Shown here in pieces: positions 1 to 8,710 of a stretch of 38,401 bases of DNA. Every line of letters begins with the position of its first letter. Within the stretch, counting starts at the first letter, position 1. Under the pieces are notes generated by a model. The model made no database searches. It was not told the DNA's origin and saw only the letters and a list, made by a program, of their open reading frames with translations. The stretch is taken from contig NZ_VUNL01000018.1 of assembly GCF_009697385.1 (NCBI RefSeq), forward strand, positions 1 through 38,401. Direction: 5' to 3'. This DNA comes from Wylensekiella montiformis (GTDB lineage Bacteria; Bacillota; Negativicutes; Selenomonadales; Selenomonadaceae). Made by a program: the position numbers and the translations under genes.

Positions 1-124
1 GGCCAACACCCTGCCAAGAAAAATACTCGGCTATAAGACACCCGAGGAGTGCTTTAGGGAAGAAATGCTTGCAGCACTTACTGCATAAAGGTTCGCCGGG
101 TGTTCAACTTATTATTGCAATTCG
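1..124 (+). mobile_element. IS30-family element, right end (partial)
   Basis: This is the 3' end of an insertion sequence that enters from the left edge. It holds the last 28 codons of an IS30-type transposase, then about 36 bp of non-coding end. The stretch around 99-124 (tgttcaacttattattgc followed by aattc) resembles the terminal inverted repeats of IS30 elements. The opposite end lies outside the window, so the exact boundary and any target duplication cannot be confirmed. The element stops only about 27 bp before the -35 box of the rodZ promoter. Confidence 0.7.
2..88 (+). CDS. IS30-family transposase, C-terminal fragment (cut by window edge)
   Basis: Frame 2 is open from the window edge to TAA at 86-88 and encodes the C-terminus of an IS30 transposase. 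The diagnostic part is LPRKILGYKTPEECF, the conserved tail that follows the catalytic DDE domain in this family (usually RPRKxLGxxTPxEVF). The catalytic residues lie upstream of the window, so it cannot be said whether the enzyme is intact. The stop is followed directly by the probable terminal inverted repeat, as expected for IS30 elements. Confidence 0.8.
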   Translation, partial: ANTLPRKILGYKTPEECFREEMLAALTA

Positions 125-150
125 GGCGCTGAACTTTTTGGTTAAAATAT

Positions 151-179
151 TTGTATTGATGGCTGCATTTATGTATAAT
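151..179 (+). promoter_or_regulatory. sigma-A type promoter for the rodZ cluster
   Basis: TTGTAT (151-156), a 17-bp spacer and a perfect TATAAT (174-179) lie about 70 bp before the rodZ start. The IS30 element ends about 27 bp upstream, so the promoter seems to be just spared by the insertion. It is the only strong promoter I see ahead of the long forward gene cluster. Confidence 0.65.
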
Positions 180-246
180 GTAAAAAGGTAGTGTTTATTT
201 CTTTGCGAGAGTATGCTGCCAAATGAAACGGAGGTTCTTGACGATT

Positions 247-1059
247 ATGATAGGGGATACGTTGCGCGCGGAACGCGAGAAACAGAATCTGACGATCAAA
301 GACATTGAAAAAGGGACAAGCATTCGTTCTTTATATATAGACTGCATTGAAAAAGGGGAGTATCAGCAGCTCCCCGGAGAAGTATATACCAAAGGGTTTA
401 TCCGCAATTATGCCAATTTCCTGAAGCTGGATGCAGATGCGGCAGTGAAGCAGTATATGGATGAGAATCATCCGGCGGCAGCTGTTGCGGCTGAGCCTGA
501 AGAAAACAGTACGATGCGGGAGGAGCCGCCGAAAAAGAAGGCTGCGGCTTTCTCGACAGGGAATGATTTCCGTCAGCGCGTGGAGACTTCGCATAAGCGG
601 CAGAATAAACTGTTGCTTGTTTTGATTGCGCTGATCGTGGCAGGCGGAGCGGTTTATCTTTTTGCATCGGAAGGCGGAAGCGGCGTTTCCGATAAGAAGC
701 CGGCGCAGACTGCGGCGCAGTCATCAGGGGCCTCTTCGTCGGCGTCGGCAAAACCTGTGCCGGAAAAGAAAAATGATGGTGTCGAAGTGACGGCAGTGTT
801 TACGGACCGCTGTTGGACGGAAGTCAAGGCGGACGGCAAAACCGTTTTTGAGGGAACCGTGGAAAAGGGGAAAACGGAATCCTGGAAAGGTCGGGAAAAA
901 GTGGTGATTACGGCAGGCAATGCCGGCGCCGTGGAACTTAAATTGAATGGTAAAGAACTGGGCAAGGCTGGCAAAACCGGACAGGTCGTGGAGAAAACGT
1001 ATACGCCGGATGGCGAAGTATCCGCAGATCAGGGCCGGAAGGACAGTAAAAAATCATGA
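247..1059 (+). CDS. rodZ: RodZ-like helix-turn-helix membrane protein
   Basis: A probable cytoskeleton-associated morphogenesis protein of the RodZ family, which links MreB filaments to the wall-synthesis machinery at the inner membrane. The 270-residue product has an N-terminal RodZ-type HTH (about 1-70, with IGDTLRAEREKQNLTIKDIE), a charged linker, one membrane segment (about 122-140, LLLVLIALIVAGGAVYLFA) and a C-terminal DUF4115-like beta domain after a Ser/Ala-rich stretch. ATG 247 is chosen because the family starts near this point. An in-frame ATG at 223 lacks a good ribosome site, and TTG 238 sits very close to the CGGAGG at 229-234, so the exact start is uncertain. The stop overlaps the start of the next gene (ATGA), so the two are translationally coupled. 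Confidence 0.82.
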   Translation: MIGDTLRAEREKQNLTIKDIEKGTSIRSLYIDCIEKGEYQQLPGEVYTKGFIRNYANFLKLDADAAVKQYMDENHPAAAVAAEPEENSTMREEPPKKKAAAFSTGNDFRQRVETSHKRQNKLLLVLIALIVAGGAVYLFASEGGSGVSDKKPAQTAAQSSGASSSASAKPVPEKKNDGVEVTAVFTDRCWTEVKADGKTVFEGTVEKGKTESWKGREKVVITAGNAGAVELKLNGKELGKAGKTGQVVEKTYTPDGEVSADQGRKDSKKS

Positions 1060-2984
1060 GTGGATTTTTGCCGATCAGCAGACAGGATATGGCGGAGCGC
1101 GGTTATGAGCAGCTGGATTTTATCTTTATATCCGGTGACGCTTATGTCGATCATCCCAGTTTTGGCCCGGCAATCCTTTGTCGCCTTTTGGAAAAACATG
1201 GTTATAAAGTCGGGATCATACCCCAGCCGGACTGGCATTCTACCAGGGATTTTGATCGCCTGGGAAAACCAAGGCTGGGGTTTCTTGTTTCAGCAGGGAA
1301 TATGGATTCCCTGCTGAACAAATTTACGGCAGCCAGAAAAATGCGGCATCAGGATGCTTATTCTCCGGGTGGGCGGCCGGGCTGCCGCCCCGATCGAGCC
1401 ACCATCGTTTATTGCAACCGGCTTCGTGAACGCTTTCCCGATGTTCCGATCCTTATCGGCGGCATTGAGGCCAGTCTGCGGCGCTTTGCTCATTACGATT
1501 ATTGGAGCAATGCGGTGCGGCGCTCGATTTTGGTGGACAGCGGGGCAGATTTGCTGATCTTCGGCATGGGCGAGAGGGCTTTGCTGGAAGTGGCTGCCGA
1601 TCTGCAGCAGGGAGTGGCGATACAAAATATTCAGGATGTGCCGGGAACCTGTTATCGGGTACCGAACCGGGAGTATGTCTGGGATTATTTGGAGCTGCCG
1701 TCGTATGCAGCGGTGTCTGCCGATAAGAAAAAATTTGCGGAGGCGTTCCGCTTGTTTTATCTGGAGCAGGATCCGATTCGCGGGCGAAGATTGATTCAGC
1801 AGAATGAGGAGTGGTGCGTGGTTCAGAACCCGCCGTCTCCCCCCCTGTCTGAAGCGCAGATGGATGAAATTTATGATCTTCCCTACCAGCGTACCTGGCA
1901 TCCAGTTTACGACAAGGCCGGCGGAGTGCCGGCTATTCAGGAGGTTCAGTTTAGTCTGGTCAGCCATCGCGGCTGCTTTGGCGGATGTCATTTTTGCGCG
2001 ATCCTTTCCCATGAAGGGCGAATCATCCAGCGGCGCAGTCATGCTTCTCTGATCCGGGAGGCAAAGATTCTCACACGGATGAAGGGTTTCAAGGGATATA
2101 TTCATGATGTGGGCGGGCCGACGGCGAATTTTCGCCGGATGAGCTGTGACGGGCAGCGGGAGCGCGGAACCTGCCGCGGCAAACCCTGTTTATCTCCTGT
2201 TCCCTGCCAGAATCTCATAGCGGATCACAGCGATTACCTCCGTCTGCTGAGGGAGCTTAGGGCTGTCCCCGGCGTCAAAAAAGTATTTGTGCGATCGGGA
2301 ATCCGGTTTGATTATTTGCTGTTGGCCAAGGATGATTTTCTGGAAGAACTGTGCCGGTATCATATCAGCGGCCAGCTGAAGATCGCGCCGGAGCATATTT
2401 CTGATCGCGTAACCTATATGATGGGAAAATCAGGGCGTCGTGTGTATCAGCGCTTTGCAGAGAAATTCCGGCAGATGAATCAGAAGCTTGGGCTGAAACA
2501 GTATTTGGTTCCGTACTTTATGTCGAGCCATCCCGGCGCTCATTTGGAAGATGCCATTGAACTGGCGGAATTTATCCGGGACATGGGCTATCACCCTCAG
2601 CAGGTGCAGGATTTCATTCCGACTCCGGGGACGCTTTCCACCTGCATGTGGTATACCGGCCTGAATCCCTTGACGGGAGAACCGGTCTATACGGCAAAAA
2701 CCTATGAAGAAAAGCAGATGCAGCGCGCGTTGATGCAGTATTGGCTGCCGAAAAATCAGGCGATTGTGCGCAAAGCACTGCATCTTGCGCATCGTGAAGA
2801 TTTGATCGGTTTTGGCAAGCAATGTTTGGTGCGTCCCGGCAATGCGGAGCCGCGTGAGAAACGGCGCCACAGGGCAGACCGGGCGAAGGAATCCTGTACT
2901 GCTCCTCGCGGGAAACGGGAGTCTGATGGAAAGCGATCCCGCCGGGGAACAGAATATCAACGAGAGAAGAAGGTGCGGCGATGA
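1056..2984 (+). CDS. YgiQ family radical SAM protein
   Basis: A 642-residue YgiQ-type radical SAM protein (UPF0313). The N-terminal domain starts with the family signature FLPISRQDMAERGY and contains a B12-binding-like fold (about 20-250). The radical SAM core carries Cys307-x3-Cys311-x2-Cys314 in RGCFGGCHFCAI, which ligates a 4Fe-4S cluster, and the DUF3362 region follows. The last 50 residues are strongly basic and low in complexity. The substrate of YgiQ proteins is not established, so only the chemistry (SAM cleavage to a 5'-deoxyadenosyl radical) can be stated. It overlaps rodZ by 4 nt and nrdR by 4 nt (ATGA), indicating one operon. Confidence 0.9.
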   Translation: MSGFLPISRQDMAERGYEQLDFIFISGDAYVDHPSFGPAILCRLLEKHGYKVGIIPQPDWHSTRDFDRLGKPRLGFLVSAGNMDSLLNKFTAARKMRHQDAYSPGGRPGCRPDRATIVYCNRLRERFPDVPILIGGIEASLRRFAHYDYWSNAVRRSILVDSGADLLIFGMGERALLEVAADLQQGVAIQNIQDVPGTCYRVPNREYVWDYLELPSYAAVSADKKKFAEAFRLFYLEQDPIRGRRLIQQNEEWCVVQNPPSPPLSEAQMDEIYDLPYQRTWHPVYDKAGGVPAIQEVQFSLVSHRGCFGGCHFCAILSHEGRIIQRRSHASLIREAKILTRMKGFKGYIHDVGGPTANFRRMSCDGQRERGTCRGKPCLSPVPCQNLIADHSDYLRLLRELRAVPGVKKVFVRSGIRFDYLLLAKDDFLEELCRYHISGQLKIAPEHISDRVTYMMGKSGRRVYQRFAEKFRQMNQKLGLKQYLVPYFMSSHPGAHLEDAIELAEFIRDMGYHPQQVQDFIPTPGTLSTCMWYTGLNPLTGEPVYTAKTYEEKQMQRALMQYWLPKNQAIVRKALHLAHREDLIGFGKQCLVRPGNAEPREKRRHRADRAKESCTAPRGKRESDGKRSRRGTEYQREKKVRR

Positions 2985-3472
2985 AATGTCCTTTTTGTAA
3001 ACAAGCAGACAGCCGGGTGATCGACAGCCGGGCGGCAGAAGATGGAGCGACAATCCGGCGGCGGCGTGAGTGTAATGGCTGCGGCCGCCGTTTCACAACG
3101 TATGAGGTCGTGGAAAAGCTGCCGCTGATGGTTGTCAAGCAGGACGGACGCCGGGAGGTGTTCAAGCGCGATAAGATTTTGAATGGAGTAATCCGTTCCT
3201 GCGATAAGCGGGATATTTCCATGGAACATATCGTGGCGCTGGTCAATGATATCGAACGGGATATCCGCAATACCATGGATCAGGAAATTTCTTCAGCGAA
3301 AATTGGTGAGATGGTCATGGCGCGTCTCAAGGACTTTGATGAAGTCGCCTATATTCGTTTTGCCTCCGTTTATCGTAAATTTGCGGATATCAGCAGCTTT
3401 TTGGAAGAGTTGAAGGAGTTGCAGGCGCACAAAAGCGAAGAAAGCCAGAAAGAAAAGACGGGAAAATCCTGA
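2981..3472 (+). CDS. nrdR: transcriptional repressor NrdR
   Basis: The nucleotide-sensing repressor of ribonucleotide reductase genes. The 163-residue protein has the complete NrdR layout: an N-terminal zinc ribbon with CPFC near the start and CNGC about 30 residues later, the RRRREC and RRFTTYE signatures, and an ATP-cone domain (about 49-139) beginning VVKQDGRREVFKRDKI, which binds ATP or dATP. Family members bind NrdR boxes when loaded with dATP. Length and motifs are normal. It is coupled to the upstream radical SAM gene by an ATGA overlap. No nrd gene is in this window, so its targets are elsewhere. Confidence 0.96.
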   Translation: MKCPFCKQADSRVIDSRAAEDGATIRRRRECNGCGRRFTTYEVVEKLPLMVVKQDGRREVFKRDKILNGVIRSCDKRDISMEHIVALVNDIERDIRNTMDQEISSAKIGEMVMARLKDFDEVAYIRFASVYRKFADISSFLEELKELQAHKSEESQKEKTGKS

Positions 3473-3492
3473 CAGAGGGAGGAAGAAAGCAT

Positions 3493-5217
3493 TTGGATTG
3501 GGAACTGAAACAGGCACTGCGCGACCAGCTTGGCCGCGAACAGGGATATTTTTCCTACCCGTCAGGGACGCGTTCCCGTATGGCATTGGTTTATCCAAAT
3601 TCTTATTTTGTTGGCATGTCAAATCTCGGTCTGCATATTATTTATGCGCTGATGAATCAACGCGATGATACCGCCTGCGAGAGAGTATTCCTCCCTGAGC
3701 GCAGGGAGAGGATTCGGTATGAGAAAACCCGCACGCCAATTATGAGCATGGAACATCAGCTTCCCTTGTATGAATTCCCTCTGATTGCTTTTGTGCTGTC
3801 CTTTGAAATGGACTATTTTCATGTTCTCCGTATGCTGGAGCTCGGCCGGGTCTGCCTGCGCTCCCGTGAACGCGGGGAACGGGACCCGCTGGTCATTGCC
3901 GGCGGTCCGTGCGCTACGTTCAATCCGGAACCGCTGGCAGAGGTCGTCGATGCGTTCATCATCGGTGAAGGAGAGGTCATCATGCCGGCCTTTATGGATG
4001 TATACTATGAGGCCAGACGGAAAGGGCTGGCGCGGCGTGAGCTTCTGCAGCGCCTGGCGCAGGTCCCGGGGGTATATGTTCCCTCTTTTTATGCGCACCG
4101 GTATGATGAACAAGGCCGTCTGATCGCCATTGAACCGGAGCCGGGAATACCGTCCCGCGTTTCGCGTCAATGGGTCAGGGATCTGGACGCGTATCCGGCC
4201 CATACCGTCGTATTGACCGATCATACCGAATTTAATTTTTACTTGATTGAGACAGCGCGGGGATGCGGCCGTCACTGCCGGTTCTGCATGGCAGGTTACT
4301 GTTTCCGCAAACCACGCAACCGATCTCTGGGACGCATTACGCAGCAGGTTCGGGAGGCCCTTCCCTATGGGAAGCGGATTGGCCTGATGGGAGCAGCGAT
4401 TTCCGACTATCCGGAAATCAATGCGTTGTGTCGGGATATTCTGGGGGAGGGACTGTCCATGTCCGTTGCCTCGTTCCGCGCGGATTCTGTGACGGCGGAT
4501 CTGGTGCAGTCTTTGGCAGACAGCGGTCTTAAGACGCTGACCATGGCTCCGGAAGCCGGCAGTCCTAAGATGAGAGCGGTGATCAATAAAGGGATTGAGG
4601 AGAAACACCTCTTTCATGCCATGGAAATGGGGCTGGCGGCAGGCATCCGCCATTTCCGGCTTTATCTCATGGTGGGACTGCCGTTTGAGCAGGAGGAAGA
4701 CATTGATGCGATCATTGATCTGGCTGGCCGTCTGAAAGATTATATGGAGGAAAAAGGCAGCAAGGGAACGCTGACTCTCAGCGTCAATCCATTTATTCCC
4801 AAGCCGTTTACGCCGTTTCAGTGGAAGCCTATGGCCGACCGGCGCTATGTGGAAAAAGCCTTTCGGAAGCTGTCGCAGGCCTTCCATAAGCGGAAGCATA
4901 TTCTGGTCAACACCGAGTCGGTCAAAGAAGCCTATATCCAAGGGGTTATTGCCCGCGGTGACCGGCGGGTCGGTGAAGCGATTTTGAAGGCGCATGAGCT
5001 TGGCGGTGCCAAGGCTTTCAAACGCGCACTGAGAGAATGCGGCCTGCAGGCGGAAGATTATCTGTACCGCGACCGGGAAAAGGATGAGGTCTTTCCCTGG
5101 GCTTGTCTGGACATGGGAGTCCGGAGCGATTACCTTTATGACGAACTTCTCCGCGCGCAGCAGCAGCAAGCGACGATTCCGTGCTTTGATGGCTGTCACC
5201 GCTGCGGGGTGTGCTGA
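3493..5217 (+). CDS. B12-binding-type radical SAM protein (TIGR03960-like)
   Basis: A 574-residue radical SAM protein of the group I assign as TIGR03960-like. It opens with a B12-binding-like region (ALVYPNSYFVGMSNLGLHIIY), followed by the SAM core with Cys258-x3-Cys262-x2-Cys265 in RGCGRHCRFCMAGYC. It ends with a Cys-rich tail (CFDGCHRCGVC) that could hold a second cluster. In many Firmicutes this protein is encoded beside, or fused to, a DUF2344 partner; none is seen here. The start is a TTG at 3493, supported by AGGGAGG at 3476-3482 and by the lack of a better ATG before the conserved N-terminus. The biochemical role is unknown. It shares the operon with nrdR (20-nt gap). Confidence 0.85.
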   Translation: MDWELKQALRDQLGREQGYFSYPSGTRSRMALVYPNSYFVGMSNLGLHIIYALMNQRDDTACERVFLPERRERIRYEKTRTPIMSMEHQLPLYEFPLIAFVLSFEMDYFHVLRMLELGRVCLRSRERGERDPLVIAGGPCATFNPEPLAEVVDAFIIGEGEVIMPAFMDVYYEARRKGLARRELLQRLAQVPGVYVPSFYAHRYDEQGRLIAIEPEPGIPSRVSRQWVRDLDAYPAHTVVLTDHTEFNFYLIETARGCGRHCRFCMAGYCFRKPRNRSLGRITQQVREALPYGKRIGLMGAAISDYPEINALCRDILGEGLSMSVASFRADSVTADLVQSLADSGLKTLTMAPEAGSPKMRAVINKGIEEKHLFHAMEMGLAAGIRHFRLYLMVGLPFEQEEDIDAIIDLAGRLKDYMEEKGSKGTLTLSVNPFIPKPFTPFQWKPMADRRYVEKAFRKLSQAFHKRKHILVNTESVKEAYIQGVIARGDRRVGEAILKAHELGGAKAFKRALRECGLQAEDYLYRDREKDEVFPWACLDMGVRSDYLYDELLRAQQQQATIPCFDGCHRCGVC

Positions 5218-5238
5218 TATGGCGGGAGAGTGAGTAGC

Positions 5239-6060
5239 ATGAGCTTTATTCTGGAACAAATCGGCAGGAATATCTGGCAGGGGCGGTTTTCCCTGTTTCC
5301 ATCGGATTTGTGTATGCACGGATTTACCGCCCGTTTGGGCGGCGTCAGTGTATCGCCGTATGATTCGCTGAATATGGCGTTTCATGTTGGCGATGATCCG
5401 GAGTCTGTGCGGACGAACCGACAGCGCTATATGCGGGCTGCCGGTCTGAGGGCTGACGATTTGGTTACGCCGGTGCAGGTTCATGGCACGCATATCGAGC
5501 GGGTAGGCCGTGCCGAGGCGGGACGTGGTGCATTCGATTATCAGGATGCAATTCCCGCTACGGATGCGCTGATTACCAATGAACCCGGACTGCCGCTGAT
5601 GCTTTGTTTTGCGGATTGCACGCCGGTACTGCTGGCCGATCCGGTGCACCGGGCTGTGGGGATTGCCCATGCAGGCTGGCGCGGGACGGTAAAGAAAATT
5701 GCTGCCCGGACTGCCGCGCGCATGCGGGAGGAATTCGGCACCAAAATGGAAGATTTGCTGGCTGGTATTGGCCCGTCGATTGGTCCTTGCTGTTATGAGG
5801 TCGGCGAAGAGGTGGCTCATCAGTTCGAGACATCGTTTCCAGCCGGAAAAGACGCGATCGTTCAGAGAAAAGAAGGCAGGTCCTATGTCAATTTATGGGA
5901 GGCAAATCGGCTTCAGCTGATCGAGGCGGGGCTGGTTCCAAGTCATATTGAGGTGGCCGGAACCTGCACGTCCTGTAAACATTCCTGGTTTTTCTCCTAT
6001 CGTGCGGATGGGGGGACGACAGGGCGTCTGGCGGCTGTCATTGCCTTGAAATCTTGTTAA
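5239..6060 (+). CDS. pgeF: multicopper oxidase-fold purine nucleoside phosphorylase (PgeF/YfiH)
   Basis: A 273-residue member of the YfiH/PgeF/LACC1 family, cytosolic enzymes that phosphorolyse or deaminate purine nucleosides; E. coli PgeF is also implicated in editing peptidoglycan precursors. Visible family motifs are HGFTARLGGVS near the N-terminus, CFADCTPVLLAD, the zinc-site HAGWRGT and GPCCYEVG. ATG 5239 is preferred because GGGAGAG (5224-5230) sits 8 nt upstream; a GTG at 5230 lies inside that ribosome site. The length is usual. A 21-nt gap from the radical SAM gene and a short gap to yggS place it in the same operon. Confidence 0.93.
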   Translation: MSFILEQIGRNIWQGRFSLFPSDLCMHGFTARLGGVSVSPYDSLNMAFHVGDDPESVRTNRQRYMRAAGLRADDLVTPVQVHGTHIERVGRAEAGRGAFDYQDAIPATDALITNEPGLPLMLCFADCTPVLLADPVHRAVGIAHAGWRGTVKKIAARTAARMREEFGTKMEDLLAGIGPSIGPCCYEVGEEVAHQFETSFPAGKDAIVQRKEGRSYVNLWEANRLQLIEAGLVPSHIEVAGTCTSCKHSWFFSYRADGGTTGRLAAVIALKSC

Positions 6061-6078
6061 GTTTTGGAGGGATGTCGT

Positions 6079-6771
6079 ATGATCGAAGAGAAGTTTCACG
6101 AGGTTGAAGCGGAAATTGCGCGGAGTATGGAGCGCCGTACACGAGTCCCGAAAGACGAACCGGTACGTCTGATCGCGGTAACCAAGAATCATGATGTAGC
6201 TGCAATGCGGGAAGCGATCGATGCCGGGGCGGTCGATATCGGTGAAAATCGCATTCAGGAAGCCCGGGACAAGTATGAGCGTTTGGAGCGCAAGGCGACC
6301 TGGCATCTTATCGGTCATCTTCAGACCAATAAGGCCAGACAGGCGGTGAAATATTTTGATCTCATTCATTCCGTGGATTCGGAGCATCTTGCCCGGGCGA
6401 TTGACCGGGAAGCCGGCAAACTGGGAAAAGTACAGGATATTCTTGTACAGGTGAATCTGGCTCGTGAAGAAAGCAAATCCGGTGTCTTTCGGGAAGATTT
6501 GCGCGCTCTGCTGGATCTTACGGATGTCCTGCCGAATCTTCGGCTGTGTGGATTGATGTGCATTGCCCCCAATTACGATGATGTGGAAAAATGCCGGCCG
6601 CTGTTCCATGAAATGTATGAAATTTATCAAAAAGTAAAGGAATTTCCTTTTCAAACCGCGAATATAAAATATTTATCCATGGGCATGTCCCATGACTATC
6701 CGATTGCGGTGGAAGAAGGGGCAAATATGGTTCGGGTTGGCACCGCGATTTTCGGGCCGCGGCAGTACTGA
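6079..6771 (+). CDS. YggS family pyridoxal phosphate homeostasis protein
   Basis: A cytosolic PLP-binding protein (COG0325, PLPBP) that buffers pyridoxal 5'-phosphate and influences amino acid pools. The 230-residue sequence is a single TIM-barrel domain like the N-terminal half of alanine racemase. The PLP lysine is in LIAVTKNH, and GENRIQEARDKY, WHLIGHLQTNK and LSMGMSHDY are the standard family motifs. ATG 6079 is chosen because GGAGG at 6066-6070 is 8 nt upstream; the TTG at 6064 lies upstream of this site. It immediately precedes sepF, the classic arrangement in Gram-positive division clusters. Confidence 0.95.
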   Translation: MIEEKFHEVEAEIARSMERRTRVPKDEPVRLIAVTKNHDVAAMREAIDAGAVDIGENRIQEARDKYERLERKATWHLIGHLQTNKARQAVKYFDLIHSVDSEHLARAIDREAGKLGKVQDILVQVNLAREESKSGVFREDLRALLDLTDVLPNLRLCGLMCIAPNYDDVEKCRPLFHEMYEIYQKVKEFPFQTANIKYLSMGMSHDYPIAVEEGANMVRVGTAIFGPRQY

Positions 6772-6784
6772 AGAGGTGGATGTC

Positions 6785-7282
6785 ATGAGTATTATTGATA
6801 AAGTATGCGGAAAGATGGGACTGATGGATCCTATTGATGAAAAAATGGATTTTGAGGAAGAAGAACTCCGCAGTAAAACAAGCGGGCAGGAGGAGCCGGA
6901 GATGGACTCGTTGTCAGGTTCAGAGCGCGGAGAAAGCAGCCGCAATGTAGTAGATTTTCATTCTGCACAGACGGCACATGAGAGTGTCGTTACATCGTAT
7001 AAGATGAAGGTGATTGTCATCGAGCCCAAAACGTTTGATGATGCGCAGCAGGTGGCTAATAATCTGCGTGAAAAAAAGCCGGTGGTCATCAATTTTGAAA
7101 AGACGGAGGCAGAAGATGCCAAGCGCATTATTGATTTTATCAGTGGAACGACCTATGCGCTGAACGGCGAGATCAAAAAAGTCGGCCATAATGTATTTCT
7201 TTGTGCGCCGAGTAATGTGAACGTTACCTATACGGAGGAAGAACGCAGGGTTTCCTCCGAAATGCCGTGGCTCAAGAAATAA
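6785..7282 (+). CDS. sepF: cell division protein SepF (copy 1)
   Basis: SepF anchors FtsZ to the membrane and shapes the division septum. This 165-residue protein starts with an amphipathic membrane-targeting helix (MSIIDKVCGKMGLMDP), then an acidic linker, and ends with the SepF core (about 75-155), including PKTFDDAQQVANNLREKKPVVINFE and a C-terminal FLCAPSNVNVTY. ATG 6785 follows GAGGTGG; an upstream in-frame extension would overlap yggS and is not used. It is flanked by yggS and ylmH as in other Firmicutes. A second sepF lies at 24037-24582. Confidence 0.95.
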   Translation: MSIIDKVCGKMGLMDPIDEKMDFEEEELRSKTSGQEEPEMDSLSGSERGESSRNVVDFHSAQTAHESVVTSYKMKVIVIEPKTFDDAQQVANNLREKKPVVINFEKTEAEDAKRIIDFISGTTYALNGEIKKVGHNVFLCAPSNVNVTYTEEERRVSSEMPWLKK

Positions 7283-7300
7283 GGAGCGCTGAAATACAGA

Positions 7301-8095
7301 ATGGCAAATGAACAGAAAGAGAAGCTGATTCGTTTTTACAAGGGGACGGAAGGCGAGGAAACCGTGGTGAAGCTGGTGGATCTGGCCGAAACCGTTCAGC
7401 GCAGTCAGAAATTCCGCCTCAGCGAATTTTTGGATCCCTTTGGGCAGGAAATTGCGGAGACGGTTGCAGCCAATTACGGAAGTCTGCACGTAGATTTTGA
7501 CGGCGGCTACCAAGGCGCAGAACGCGTACGCGCTATGTATGTCCATGAGGACTTTGCCGGCAGGCCGCAGGGCTTTGATATCGGCTGCATCAAGGCATCA
7601 TGGAATGGCCAATTTGCGCGCCTCTCGCACCGCGATGTTTTGGGGGCGCTGATGGGGCTGGGGCTGGAGCGGGACCGTATCGGCGATCTGCTGGTGACAA
7701 ACGATACGGTACGGATTCTTTGCAGCGAAGCGATTGCAGAATATCTGTTGCACAATCTCGAAAAGATCGGAGCGGTTGGCGTGACTTGCGAGCGCGTCCC
7801 CTTGTCGGATATTACGCCGCGTGAGGAGCGCTGCAAGGAAATTCGGGCGACTGTGGCTTCGCTGCGGGTAGATTCGATTGCGGCGTCTGGCTTTGGCTGC
7901 TCGCGCAGCAGAGCGGCTGCCGATATTGCTGCGGACAAGCTGAAGCTGAACTGGCAGCCGGTCCGCAGCGCATCTCAGCAGGTGAAGGAAGGGGACATTC
8001 TTTCCATGCGCGGCCGGGGCCGTCTTGAGGTAGCCGAGGTTCGTGGTCAGACGAAGAAGGGGCGCACAGTCGTTGTGCTGAACCGGTATTTGTAA
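7301..8095 (+). CDS. ylmH: YlmH-type S4 domain RNA-binding protein
   Basis: A 264-residue YlmH homologue. The N-terminal and middle region (about 1-175) matches the YlmH domain (SEFLDPFGQEIAETVA, FDIGCIKASWNGQFARLSHRDVLGA), and the C-terminal S4 domain (about 185-250) carries SRSRAAADIAADKLKLN and VKEGDILSMRGRG. Known members bind RNA or ribosomes, act in ribosome-associated quality control and influence division. The location between sepF and divIVA is the conserved one. RqcH, a ribosome quality-control factor with which YlmH is linked in Bacillus, is also in this window (11570-13342). Confidence 0.92.
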   Translation: MANEQKEKLIRFYKGTEGEETVVKLVDLAETVQRSQKFRLSEFLDPFGQEIAETVAANYGSLHVDFDGGYQGAERVRAMYVHEDFAGRPQGFDIGCIKASWNGQFARLSHRDVLGALMGLGLERDRIGDLLVTNDTVRILCSEAIAEYLLHNLEKIGAVGVTCERVPLSDITPREERCKEIRATVASLRVDSIAASGFGCSRSRAAADIAADKLKLNWQPVRSASQQVKEGDILSMRGRGRLEVAEVRGQTKKGRTVVVLNRYL

Positions 8096-8125
8096 TGACG
8101 GATAAAAGGATAGGAGATAATAGTC

Positions 8126-8698
8126 TTGCTTACTCCAATGGATATTCACAACAAAGATTTTAAGCGCAGTTTTCGCGGCTATGATGAAGATGAAATCGAC
8201 GATTTTCTCGATCAGGTCGTAAATGATTATGAGCATCTTTTTCGTGAAAGGGATCAGCTGAAAGAAGAACTCAATCGTGCCCGCAAGGACAATGAGCAGT
8301 ATCATCAGCTGGAAAAAAATCTCAAGGATACGCTGCTGGTGGCGCAGAAAACGGCGGAAGAAGTGACGTCCAATGCCAGACAGCATGCGGAGGAGCTGCG
8401 CGAAAATACAGAGAAGGAATGTCAGAATATGCGCTGCGAGGCTCAGCTGGAAATCGATCGGAAGAAAGCGGAAGCGGCGGAGAAAATTCGTGCGATTGTC
8501 GTGGAATACGACCGTCTGGTGCGTGAGAAAAACCAGTTCCTGCGGAAAATAAAGGTGAGCATGGAATCGGAACTGGCTGTGATCGATAAAACGCTGGAAG
8601 AGCTTCCAGATCCTGACCGTGAGGAGCGGATGGCCTCTTCGCAGCAGGAAGGTTTCGGTAAGGAGCAGGTGGCGGCAGAAGAAGTGCAGGAGGGCTGA
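8126..8698 (+). CDS. divIVA: DivIVA family protein
   Basis: A coiled-coil protein that recognises negatively curved membrane at poles and septa. The 190-residue protein opens with the DivIVA signature LTPMDIHNKDFKRSFRGYDE, then DEIDDFLDQVVNDYEHL, and continues as a long charged coiled coil (about 30-165) with an acidic, Gln-rich tail. The start is TTG 8126, with AGGAGA (8112-8117) 8 nt upstream; the resulting N-terminus aligns with Bacillus DivIVA. It follows ylmH after 30 nt and precedes lspA after 12 nt. Confidence 0.95.
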   Translation: MLTPMDIHNKDFKRSFRGYDEDEIDDFLDQVVNDYEHLFRERDQLKEELNRARKDNEQYHQLEKNLKDTLLVAQKTAEEVTSNARQHAEELRENTEKECQNMRCEAQLEIDRKKAEAAEKIRAIVVEYDRLVREKNQFLRKIKVSMESELAVIDKTLEELPDPDREERMASSQQEGFGKEQVAAEEVQEG

Positions 8699-8710
8699 TT
8701 TCCTGAAATC

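Noticed and set aside
3619-5820. 733-codon open frame on the minus strand
   Set aside because: It is antisense to the radical SAM gene and pgeF, both with complete family motifs and ribosome sites. The translation shows no domain and is rich in His, Arg and Ile as expected for a shadow frame.
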